Under the pieces are notes generated by a model. It ran no database searches. It was given only the letters and a program-made list of their open reading frames with translations, and was not told the origin of the DNA. DNA of 58,017 bases from Aestuariivita boseongensis (lineage in GTDB: Bacteria > Pseudomonadota > Alphaproteobacteria > Rhodobacterales > Rhodobacteraceae), in assembly GCF_001262635.1 (NCBI RefSeq), contig NZ_JXYH01000023.1:1-58017 (forward strand), in the 5' to 3' direction. This document shows, one piece after another, positions 1-7,591 of this stretch; within the stretch, counting starts at the first letter, position 1, and each line of letters starts with the position of its first letter. The position numbers and the translations under genes are program-made.

Positions 1-1
1 G

Positions 2-190
2 TCAGCCCTTGTCGGTGCCGGCCTTGTGCTTGGCCACCGCTTCGCTGCCGAAAAACATGATGTCGGACACATCGACATAGGTGCCGTTGGCCTTGCGTCT
101 GGCCACGGCGCGCCGTTCCAGCATGAACATCACAAGCGCGCCCAGGCAAAGCGCGCCGAAGACCAGGAATGCAAGTCCTGTCTGATCCAT
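2..190 (-). CDS. Small single-pass membrane protein, unknown function
   Basis: Encodes 62 residues. The N-terminal part (about residues 4-24) is a hydrophobic membrane segment, followed by a basic stretch (ERRAVARRK) and a polar tail. I chose ATG at 190 because GGAGG lies 8 nt before it; a TTG 21 nt further upstream is also open but has no such site. The gene is divergent from soxD. Function not recognised. The window begins right at its stop codon, so its downstream neighbour is unseen. Confidence 0.6.
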   Translation of the reverse strand: MDQTGLAFLVFGALCLGALVMFMLERRAVARRKANGTYVDVSDIMFFGSEAVAKHKAGTDKG

Positions 191-300
191 AGTGTAAACC
201 TCCGCTATCAAAAAGTGTCATCTTTAATTGACACCGTAGCGCGTCTTGCACGCGATTGCCACGATTCCCTGCAGAACCCCCATCAAGGAGCGCGCGTCCC

Positions 301-630
301 ATGCTGATGCTGGAATGCCCCTATTGCGGCGTGACCGCGGATGAAACCGAACTCAGCCCCGGAGGCGAGGCGCATCTGACGCGCTTCGGCCCCGGCGCGT
401 CCGATGACGAGTTCCACGATTACCTCTTTATGCGCGAAAACCCCAAGGGCGTGCATTTCGAACGTTGGCGCCATGCCTATGGCTGTGGAAAATGGTTCCA
501 CGCCGCCCGCGCCACGGACACGCTTGAGGTGTTCGGGACGTATCCGGCCCAGACCACGAAGCCGCCGCAAGAGATCCTCGACAAGATCTCGGCCAAACGG
601 CCCGGCTGGACGTGGAGGGATCTGAAATGA
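301..630 (+). CDS. soxD: Sarcosine oxidase, delta subunit
   Basis: 109-residue small subunit of heterotetrameric sarcosine oxidase, which demethylates sarcosine to glycine and passes the C1 unit to tetrahydrofolate. It begins MLMLECPYCG, and the family binds zinc through cysteines and histidines: CPYC near residues 6-9, and the conserved HAYGCGKWF segment near residues 59-67. ATG at 301 has AAGGAG 10 nt upstream. It is followed by soxA after 61 bp, a gap that contains a copy of an intergenic repeat. The beta subunit gene usually precedes it but is not in the window. Confidence 0.93.
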   Translation: MLMLECPYCGVTADETELSPGGEAHLTRFGPGASDDEFHDYLFMRENPKGVHFERWRHAYGCGKWFHAARATDTLEVFGTYPAQTTKPPQEILDKISAKRPGWTWRDLK

Positions 631-632
631 GC

Positions 633-654
633 CTTCTTCTCTTTCCAAATACGG
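633..654 (+). repeat. Intergenic repeat copy 1 (CTCTTTCCAAATAC family)
   Basis: A 22-nt sequence starting two bases after the soxD stop. It is identical to the reverse complement of 27055-27076, and 20 of its nt recur at 55433-55452. Here it sits inside an operon, between soxD and soxA, rather than between convergent genes. Confidence 0.75.
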
Positions 655-691
655 CACGCAGCATCAGCCCCAAGACAAAAGGCACGGCATC

Positions 692-3600
692 ATGAGCACG
701 CGTTTGTCCACGCATGGCCGTCTAATTGACCGGTCGCAGACGATCAAATTCACCTTCAACGGCAAATGGATGCGCGGCCATCCGGGCGATACGCTTGCCT
801 CGGCTCTCTTGGCCAATGATCAGATGCTGGTGGGCCGGTCGTTCAAATATCACCGCCCGCGTGGCATCGTGGCCTCGGGCGCGGAAGAGCCCAATGCGCT
901 GGTCAATATGGGCAAAGGCCCCACGTTCGAGCCGAACCAGCGCGCCACCACGACCGAGCTTTTCGACGGGCTGACCGCCACCTCGCAAAACCACTGGCCC
1001 AGCCTTGAATTCGACGTGGGCGAAATCAACGCGTCGCTGTCGCGGTTCCTGCCTGCGGGCTTCTATTACAAGACGTTCATGTATCCACGCGCGTTCTGGA
1101 AACATGTCTATGAGCCCTTCATCCGCCAATCCGCCGGTCTGGGGCAGGCCCCCAAGGATCGCGATGCCGACACCTATGAGCATTTCTATGCCTTCACCGA
1201 TATTCTGGTGATCGGCGGCGGTGTCGCGGGCCTTCAGGCGGCCAAGGCGGCGGCTGACAGCGGTGCGAAGGTGCTTTTGGTCGAACAGAGCTCTGCCTGG
1301 GGTGGACGCGCTATGGTTGATCAGGTTGACAGCGAGACTGTCAACGATACCCCTGTGGATAAGTTCGTGGAGGAAATCACGGCCGAGCTTGCCGCGATGC
1401 CCAATGTCACCATGCGCCTGCGCATGATGGGGGCAGGTGTCTATGACCACGGTTATGTGCTGGCCTATGAGCGCCTGAACGACCACCAGCCCGATGCGGA
1501 CGGCCCGCGCCATCGCCTCTGGCGGATCCGCGCAAAGCAGACCATCACCGCAACAGGGGCCATCGAACGCCCCTTGTCCTTTGCGGGCAATGACGTGCCG
1601 GGGGTCATGCTGGCCTCGGCAGTGCGGGATTACGTGGTCAATTTCGGGGTCTCTCCGGGCGATCGGACGGTGATCGCGACCAATAACGATGATGCTTACC
1701 TTACGGCAATTATCCTGAAAAAAGCGGGGCTTGACGTGCCGCGCATCATCGACGCGCGTCCGGAAGGCGGCGGCGCGCTGATGGAAGAGGCCAAGGCGCT
1801 GGGCATCCGTGTCGATCTGGGCCGCGCCATTGCCAAGGTCAAAGGCTCGCGCCGCGTGACCAAGGTGCAGATCTGCAATCAGGCAGGCGAAGGCGGTGTG
1901 CTGGACGAGGTCGCCTGTGATGCGGTCGCCATGTCGGGCGGCTGGTCTCCGGTCGTGCATCTATGGTCCCATTGCGGCGGAAAACTCCTTTGGGATGAGG
2001 GTCATGCCATGTTCCGCCCGGATGGGGATAACCCGCCGCGCGGGGCTTCTGGTGAGGGCTTTGTGCGCTGTGCCGGCATCGCCAATGGCGCGATGGATCT
2101 GGCCGCTGTGATTGCCGATGCGCATGAGGCAGGCAAGGCCGCCGCGAAAGAGGCGGGTTTTACCCCCAAACGCAGCAAGGCGCCTGCCGCCACATCGCGC
2201 GCAGATGCGGCTCTTTTGCCGGTCTGGCTGATGCCGCAGGGCGCAAAGACCGAATTGCGCGCGAAATCCTGGCTGGATTTCCAGAACGATGTGAAAGTCA
2301 CAGATGTTCAGCTGGCCGCGCGGGAAGGGTTTGAAAGCGTCGAACATACAAAGCGCTACACTACGCTGGGCATGGCAACCGACCAGGGCAAACTCAGCAA
2401 CATCAACGGATTGGCGATCCTGTCCGATGCGCTGGGTCAGCCGATCCCGGCCACCGGCACCACGACCTTTCGCCCGCCTTACACGCCCATTTCCATGGGG
2501 GCGATCGCGGGCGAGGCGCGCGGTGAGGTCTTCCAACCCATCCGCCGCACGCCGATGCATGACTGGCATGACGCCAACGGCGCCGACTGGGAGCCGGTTG
2601 GCCATTGGCGCAGACCCTATGCCTTCGTGCGCCCGGGCGAAAGCGTCGAGGCGGCGGTGATGCGCGAGGTGACCAACACCCGTGAAAGTATCGGTCTTCT
2701 GGATGCATCCACCCTTGGTAAGCTGATCGTCAAAGGGCCGGATGCGGGCCGTTTCCTCGACATGCTCTACACCAATATGATGAGCACGCTGAAACCCGGC
2801 CGCTGCCGCTATGGGCTGATGTGCACGGAAAACGGCTTTCTCACCGATGACGGCGTCGTGGCGCGCATCGATGAGGACACGTTCCTGTGCCATACCACCA
2901 CGGGCGGTGCGGACCGGATCCATGCGCATATGGAAGAATGGCTGCAAACTGAATGGTGGGACTGGAAGGTCTATGTCGCCAATGTGACTGAGCAATATGC
3001 CCAAGTCGCCGTTGTCGGCCCCAAGGCGCGCAAACTGCTGGAAAAGCTGGGCGGTATGGATGTGTCGGCGGACGAACTGCCCTTCATGGGCTGGGCGGAT
3101 GGCACCATCGGCGGCTTTGCCTGCCGCGTCTATCGCATCTCGTTCTCGGGCGAGCTCAGCTTTGAGATTGCCGTCAAAGCCTCTGACGGACAGGCCTTCT
3201 GGGACGCGTTGATGGAAGCCGGTTCCGAATTCGGCATCCAGCCCTATGGCACGGAATGCCTCCATATCATGCGGGCCGAGAAGGGCTTTATCATGATCGG
3301 GGACGAAACCGACGGTACGGTGATCCCGCAGGATCTGGGCCTTGACTGGGCGATCTCGAAGAAGAAAGAGGATTACCTGGGCAAGCGCGCGCAGGAACGG
3401 TCGCACATGACCGATCCCAACCGCTGGAAACTGGTGGGGCTGGAAACGGTGGATGGATCGGTTCTGCCCGACGGCGCCTATGCGGTGGGCCCGGGCAAGA
3501 ACGCCAATGGCCAGCGCAACATGATCGGGCGTGTGACTTCGACCTATCATTCGCCGACGCTGGGCCGTGGCATCGCGATGGGTCTGGTGCAGCACGGCCC

Positions 3601-3712
3601 CGACCGCATGGGCGAGGTGCTGGAATTCCCCGGCACCGATGGCAAAACCTATAAGGCGAAGATCGTCAGCCCCATCTTCTATGACCCCGAAGGGGAGAAG
3701 CAGAATGTCTAA
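692..3712 (+). CDS. soxA: Sarcosine oxidase, alpha subunit
   Basis: 1006 residues, the usual length for the large subunit of heterotetrameric sarcosine oxidase. An N-terminal ferredoxin-like region holds RGHPGDTLASALL and RSFKYHRPRG. A dinucleotide-binding Rossmann fold with VIGGGVAGLQAA lies near residues 172-184, and the last ~380 residues form an aminomethyltransferase (GcvT-like) domain for tetrahydrofolate. It oxidises sarcosine together with SoxB and SoxD and yields 5,10-methylene-THF. Its stop overlaps the start of soxG by 8 bp, indicating translational coupling. Confidence 0.95.
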   Translation: MSTRLSTHGRLIDRSQTIKFTFNGKWMRGHPGDTLASALLANDQMLVGRSFKYHRPRGIVASGAEEPNALVNMGKGPTFEPNQRATTTELFDGLTATSQNHWPSLEFDVGEINASLSRFLPAGFYYKTFMYPRAFWKHVYEPFIRQSAGLGQAPKDRDADTYEHFYAFTDILVIGGGVAGLQAAKAAADSGAKVLLVEQSSAWGGRAMVDQVDSETVNDTPVDKFVEEITAELAAMPNVTMRLRMMGAGVYDHGYVLAYERLNDHQPDADGPRHRLWRIRAKQTITATGAIERPLSFAGNDVPGVMLASAVRDYVVNFGVSPGDRTVIATNNDDAYLTAIILKKAGLDVPRIIDARPEGGGALMEEAKALGIRVDLGRAIAKVKGSRRVTKVQICNQAGEGGVLDEVACDAVAMSGGWSPVVHLWSHCGGKLLWDEGHAMFRPDGDNPPRGASGEGFVRCAGIANGAMDLAAVIADAHEAGKAAAKEAGFTPKRSKAPAATSRADAALLPVWLMPQGAKTELRAKSWLDFQNDVKVTDVQLAAREGFESVEHTKRYTTLGMATDQGKLSNINGLAILSDALGQPIPATGTTTFRPPYTPISMGAIAGEARGEVFQPIRRTPMHDWHDANGADWEPVGHWRRPYAFVRPGESVEAAVMREVTNTRESIGLLDASTLGKLIVKGPDAGRFLDMLYTNMMSTLKPGRCRYGLMCTENGFLTDDGVVARIDEDTFLCHTTTGGADRIHAHMEEWLQTEWWDWKVYVANVTEQYAQVAVVGPKARKLLEKLGGMDVSADELPFMGWADGTIGGFACRVYRISFSGELSFEIAVKASDGQAFWDALMEAGSEFGIQPYGTECLHIMRAEKGFIMIGDETDGTVIPQDLGLDWAISKKKEDYLGKRAQERSHMTDPNRWKLVGLETVDGSVLPDGAYAVGPGKNANGQRNMIGRVTSTYHSPTLGRGIAMGLVQHGPDRMGEVLEFPGTDGKTYKAKIVSPIFYDPEGEKQNV

Positions 3713-4271
3713 ACCCGTCTCAGCCCTGAACGGCGCGCAGTTTCATGGCATCGCAGAGGTGCGCGATCTGGGCCTGCAGGGCATGATCACCCTGCGCGGC
3801 GATTTGACGAAGCCCAAGTTGAAATCGGCGGTCAAATCCGTGACCGGGCTTGCCCTGCCGAAGACAGGCGGGATTCTGAGCGACGAGACCGGCAGCGTCG
3901 CCTGGATGTCGCCGGACGAACTGCTGCTACTGGTCCCCTATGCCGAAGTCGACGCCCATCTGGCCACGTTGCAAAAGGACCTGGCCAAGGAACACAGCCT
4001 TGCCGTCAACGTATCGGACGCCCGCGCGATGTTCAGCCTGAGCGGCCCCAAGGCGCGCGAGGTTCTGGCGAAACTGGTTCCGGTGGATCTGTCGCCCGGT
4101 GCGTTTGAGCCCGGCATGATGCGCCGCACGCGCATGGCGCAGGTGGCCGCCGCGTTCTGGATGATGGATGAGGACACGTTCCACATCATCTGCTTCCGAT
4201 CGGTTGCGCGCTATGTGTTTGACTTGCTGACTGTCGCGGCGCAGGAGGGGTCAGAGGTCAACGCGTTCTAA
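3705..4271 (+). CDS. soxG: Sarcosine oxidase, gamma subunit
   Basis: 188 residues. I chose ATG at 3705, inside the end of soxA (8-bp overlap), giving MSKPVSALNG; an upstream extension would only run into soxA. The gamma subunit resembles the GcvT C-terminal fold and completes the SoxBDAG complex. Motifs typical of the family include SPDELLLLVP, the LSGPKAREVLAKL stretch and the C-terminal FDLL segment. It is the last gene of the operon and is followed by a 64-nt hairpin. Confidence 0.9.
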   Translation: MSKPVSALNGAQFHGIAEVRDLGLQGMITLRGDLTKPKLKSAVKSVTGLALPKTGGILSDETGSVAWMSPDELLLLVPYAEVDAHLATLQKDLAKEHSLAVNVSDARAMFSLSGPKAREVLAKLVPVDLSPGAFEPGMMRRTRMAQVAAAFWMMDEDTFHIICFRSVARYVFDLLTVAAQEGSEVNAF

Positions 4272-4316
4272 ACTTTGCAGCGGCGCGCCTTGTGTCCGCT
4301 GCGGGAGCCTCCGGCG

Positions 4317-4380
4317 GCCGTATTTTCAGCAAGAAGAAGACGCACGCGCGTGCAGGCCTTCTTCTTGCGGCAAATACGGC
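4317..4380. terminator. Long imperfect hairpin after the sox operon
   Basis: The outer arms, 4317-4339 and 4358-4380, are each 23 nt and complementary at about 20 positions. They read GCCGTATTTTCAGCAAG... and ...CTTGCGGCAAATACGGC. The loop holds a smaller palindrome, GCACGCGCGTGC. It lies 45 bp after the soxG stop. There is no clean T-run, so it may be a transcript-stabilising or attenuating element rather than a classic terminator. Its arms resemble the CTTCTTCTCTTTCCAAATAC repeat family. Confidence 0.6.
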
Positions 4381-4504
4381 GGGGTGTTTGAGGGGCTGGC
4401 CCCTCAATCCATGCCTTTCGTGACGCATTAATTCCACGGCTTGGCCTCAATTTCGACGCGTGCGGCTGAGCATGTGTCAGGATCATCCGGAGGGGTCCGT
4501 GTTC

Positions 4505-4996
4505 ATGCGTCGTCTTGTGTCGTCTTTGCTGTTGCTGGCTTCTGCTGCTGTCTTTATGGGCGGCGCGGGGATGATCCTGGCTATTCTGGCGGCTGCGGAC
4601 GCTGCGCTCTGGCTGGGGGGCTGGGGGCTTTTGCTTCTGGGGCAACCGGTTGTTACCATTGGGCTTTTGTGCCTGGTTTTTGGCCTCGCCATGCGCTGGT
4701 TGTCTGAGGAGGCGGCCGATCCCGCCAGCGCACCTGCAAAATTGCAATACCGCGCCGCGGCCTGGTGTTTGGTTGGCCTGGGGCTGGTTGTTATCGCCCA
4801 CCACACGGTGAAAGCCACTTACTTCGTGATGGCCGCTCCGGTGGAGTTTGGCGTCTTTGCGTTTTTGCCTGTTCTGGATCCGAAAATGCCGCTTGGCTTT
4901 GCAGCGATCTTTCTGGGGGTGATCGTCTTGCGCCGCGCTCCGCGCCAATCCGCCGATGTGCCCCTGCCTGCGCGGGCGACGTTCCGCAGCGCCTGA
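4505..4996 (+). CDS. Hypothetical integral membrane protein
   Basis: 163 residues with about four predicted membrane segments: residues 5-30, 36-62, 80-97 and 112-145. ATG at 4505 has GGAGGGG nine bases upstream, which favours it over earlier starts. The short polar C-terminus contains RRAPRQSAD. I do not recognise the family. It stands alone between the sox operon and sodB. An open frame on the opposite strand across the same DNA is low-complexity and lacks a membrane or domain signature. Confidence 0.55.
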   Translation: MRRLVSSLLLLASAAVFMGGAGMILAILAAADAALWLGGWGLLLLGQPVVTIGLLCLVFGLAMRWLSEEAADPASAPAKLQYRAAAWCLVGLGLVVIAHHTVKATYFVMAAPVEFGVFAFLPVLDPKMPLGFAAIFLGVIVLRRAPRQSADVPLPARATFRSA

Positions 4997-5112
4997 GCGC
5001 CGGATTTCCACGCCTGATCTCAAAACTATCTGCCCTGCACCCTTGACGCAGGGCCACGCCAGCCGCATGTAAAGCCCCAACGAAACACTCAACTTTACGG
5101 GGGGCCCAATCC

Positions 5113-5712
5113 ATGGCTTTTGAACTTCCTGATCTTCCCTATGCGCATGACGCGCTGGCCGACAAAGGCATGTCGAAAGAGACGCTGGAGTATCACCACG
5201 ACCTGCACCACAAGGCCTATGTCGACAATGGCAACAAGCTGATTGCCGGCACCGAGTGGGAAAACAAGTCGATGGAAGAGATCATCGTGGGCACCTATGA
5301 CGCCAACGCCGTTGCCCAAAATGGGATCTTCAACAACATCAGCCAGCTGTGGAACCACAACCAGTTCTGGGAGATGATGGGGCCGGGCGACAGCAAGATG
5401 CCGGGTGAGCTGGAAAAAGCGATCACTGAAAGCTTCGGGTCGGTCGACAAGTTCAAAGAGGATTTCTCGGCCGCAGGCGCAGGCCAGTTCGGATCGGGTT
5501 GGGCGTGGCTGGTCAAGGACACCGACGGCAGCCTGAAAGTGACCAAGACCGAGAACGGCGTGAACCCGCTTTGCTTTGGTCAAACGGCGCTGCTGGGCTG
5601 CGATGTGTGGGAGCATTCCTATTACATCGACTTCCGCAACAAGCGGCCCGCTTACCTCACGAACTTCCTGGACAATCTGGTGAACTGGGAAAACGTCGCC
5701 TCGCGCATGTAA
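5113..5712 (+). CDS. sodB: Superoxide dismutase, iron type
   Basis: 199 residues, the normal length for Fe/Mn superoxide dismutase, which converts superoxide to oxygen and hydrogen peroxide. Metal ligands are visible: His near residue 28 in EYHHDLHH, His in QLWNHNQFW, and Asp and His in DVWEHSYYIDF. The Gln in NNISQLWNH is in the position typical of Fe-type enzymes, so iron is the likelier metal. No signal peptide, so cytoplasmic. Monocistronic, with a strong terminator directly downstream. Confidence 0.95.
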   Translation: MAFELPDLPYAHDALADKGMSKETLEYHHDLHHKAYVDNGNKLIAGTEWENKSMEEIIVGTYDANAVAQNGIFNNISQLWNHNQFWEMMGPGDSKMPGELEKAITESFGSVDKFKEDFSAAGAGQFGSGWAWLVKDTDGSLKVTKTENGVNPLCFGQTALLGCDVWEHSYYIDFRNKRPAYLTNFLDNLVNWENVASRM

Positions 5713-5733
5713 GCGCCTGGCTAAAGGCATGTG

Positions 5734-5763
5734 AAAAAGCCCGCCATTTGCGCGGGCTTTTTT
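5734..5763 (+). terminator. Rho-independent terminator of sodB
   Basis: An 11-bp perfect stem, AAAAAGCCCGC / GCGGGCTTTTT, with a 7-nt loop, ending in a T-run, 21 bp after the sodB stop. Confidence 0.9.
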
Positions 5764-5868
5764 GTTGGATGCGCAACAGGGGGCCGAAGATGTGCGGCGG
5801 TCCTCTCGACCCCAGCACGCGGGTGGCTTACTCTTGGGATCAAGGCAGACGCAAGATGAGGCCGAGCC

Positions 5869-6483
5869 ATGAAAAGCCGCGCTGTTTAATCCCTGGCAGG
5901 GGCCGCCCTGATGATACTAGGGCTGTCGGCCTGCGGAGTTCCGGGGGACCGGGCCGGTGGTTTGGCGCTGTCGCCTGAGATCACGCAGTCCGAACCCGCC
6001 ATCGCCGCGCTCCGCCAGGCGTTCATGGCTTTGGGGCCGGAGGTCGATCCGGAAGAGGCCGCGCGCGCGGCACGGGTCACATATGAACAGGTCGCTGCGT
6101 TGCGCGCAGCCTATGAGATCACCGATCCGCCGCTTATCCACAACACCAAGGTCAATATGAGCCTTAAGCCACGCGGACTGTGTTGGCATTGGACGGTCGA
6201 TCTGGGCGCGCGGTTGGAGCAGGAGCGGTTTGAGACGCTGGAGGTGCATCAGGCGATTGCGAATTACAACAACCTGCGGCTGGAACATTCGACCGTCATT
6301 TTGGGGGCGCGCGGGGCGGCGATGGACGCGGGGATCGTTCGGGACCCCTGGCGCGCGGGCGGGCGGTCGACTTGAATGCCCGTGCGCGATGACACGCGGT
6401 ATGACTGGACATCGCGCGAAGAGGTCTTTGCCTGGCGGCGGGCCCGCGGTCAGGCCGGGCCCAGCTATCCCGCGCCATTGTAG
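5869..6483 (+). pseudogene. Lipoprotein gene with two in-frame stop codons
   Basis: Read in one frame from ATG 5869, the product starts MKSRAV, hits TAA at 5887-5889, continues as SLAGAALMILGLSAC (a lipoprotein signal with lipobox LSAC), runs about 160 codons, meets TGA at 6373-6375, and continues in frame as MPVRDDTRYDW to TAG at 6481-6483. Without the two stops it would be one ordinary ~204-residue lipoprotein. The second stop is one base from a Trp codon. A restart at 5911 would leave a signal peptide without its basic N-terminus. I recognise no function; GLCWHWTVDL and EHSTVIL look like conserved blocks. Confidence 0.65.
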
Positions 6484-6708
6484 GGGTAGGTGCGCAAAAA
6501 TTGCGGCGAGATGCGGCTTTCGTTTTAAAGACAGAGCCAGCTTGATGGTGGCTTTCTGTGATGGGTACAGGACGACCGAGGCCAGTTGGGCGTTAAACCT
6601 CACATCCTGTCAAACTGCAGAAACTTTCGGCGTCAAAACACACTTATTTATCAGACGTCGCCCACAGCCTTGCACCAAGCATCAGCGCTTCAGCGCCCGC
6701 GCGCCTCG

Positions 6709-7536
6709 TCATCCGGGCGCAAATATCCCGTTCTTCTCGATTTCTCCCATAAATCGGTAGCCCGCGTCAGGCACGAGGCTGTTGAGCTTTTGGGCGAATG
6801 TGCGGTTCTTCCAAGGCTTGCCTGATTCCAGAACCACAAGAGGTTTGTTGTCGTTGAGGATGCGCGCGCTGCCTTCAAGTGCGCTCTGCTCAAACCCTTC
6901 CACATCCAGATGCAGCAAAGACACCTTGCGCGATTTCGGCACGAGTGAGTCGATTGTTTTCACCTTCACTTCGATGGCGATTTTGCCGTCTGCGATCATC
7001 GTGTCCACGATCCGTTCACCTGCAGCGATTTTCTTTCCCGAGCGTCGCGCGATCTGGATTGCTGCAGTCCCGTCTTCTGCACCCACGGCGACGGGATGGA
7101 GTGCGACCGACGACAGACCATTCAGCCGAACCGTTTCCAGTGCGGCTGCGAAGCTGATGGGAACCGGTTCAAAACTGTGCAGTTTTGCTTTGGGCGCAAG
7201 CACTTCGCATAAAGCGGGAAAGAAATCACCGATGAATGCGCCTCCGGTAACAATGTCTCCTTGTCCGACCTGTCGTCTTAAAAATCTCAGAGTGTGTGGT
7301 TCGTACACGTCGCCATTCTTCAAAAGCGTGGCGATCTTGCGTTCATGGTATTCATTGGGGACGCAATAAAATCCGTATTCATTCGAAAAAATTGCATGTG
7401 GGATCTCTGCGATGTCTTGTGTGTAACTCGCTTTTGCATCCTGATGTGTCATCGGTTTCCCGCGCGTTGCTGCCTCGCAAAAACTATGGTCGGCATCACT
7501 CATAAACGCAAGAAATTGAGCTGACAGGATCGGCAT
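6709..7536 (-). CDS. FkbM-family methyltransferase
   Basis: Up to 275 residues. The FkbM-type SAM-dependent fold is seen in DIVTGGAFIGDFFPAL (motif I position, about residues 93-108), LHSFEPVP (motif II) and LLHLDVEGFEQSALEG. These enzymes O-methylate sugars or small molecules; the substrate cannot be told. The start is uncertain: ATGs at 7536, 7503 and 7452 are all open and none has a strong ribosome site. The gene is visibly AT-richer than its neighbours (one 60-base line near 7381 is about 43% GC) and sits next to a decayed lipoprotein gene, which suggests an accessory insertion. Confidence 0.75.
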   Translation of the reverse strand: MPILSAQFLAFMSDADHSFCEAATRGKPMTHQDAKASYTQDIAEIPHAIFSNEYGFYCVPNEYHERKIATLLKNGDVYEPHTLRFLRRQVGQGDIVTGGAFIGDFFPALCEVLAPKAKLHSFEPVPISFAAALETVRLNGLSSVALHPVAVGAEDGTAAIQIARRSGKKIAAGERIVDTMIADGKIAIEVKVKTIDSLVPKSRKVSLLHLDVEGFEQSALEGSARILNDNKPLVVLESGKPWKNRTFAQKLNSLVPDAGYRFMGEIEKNGIFAPG

Positions 7537-7591
7537 CGTTCATGCTTGGGAGGCGGGGTTGGCCTCTGTCACGTGAGGTCTTTGACTAGCG

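Noticed and set aside
1961-3595. Long open frame on the minus strand opposite soxA
   Set aside because: Arises from GC-rich codon bias; His/Arg-rich sequence with no domain, fully covered by a well-supported gene. The same applies to 722-1960.
6373-6375. TGA as selenocysteine or readthrough codon
   Set aside because: No selenocysteine-type motif or downstream stem-loop is apparent, and a second stop (TAA) exists in the same gene, so decay is simpler.
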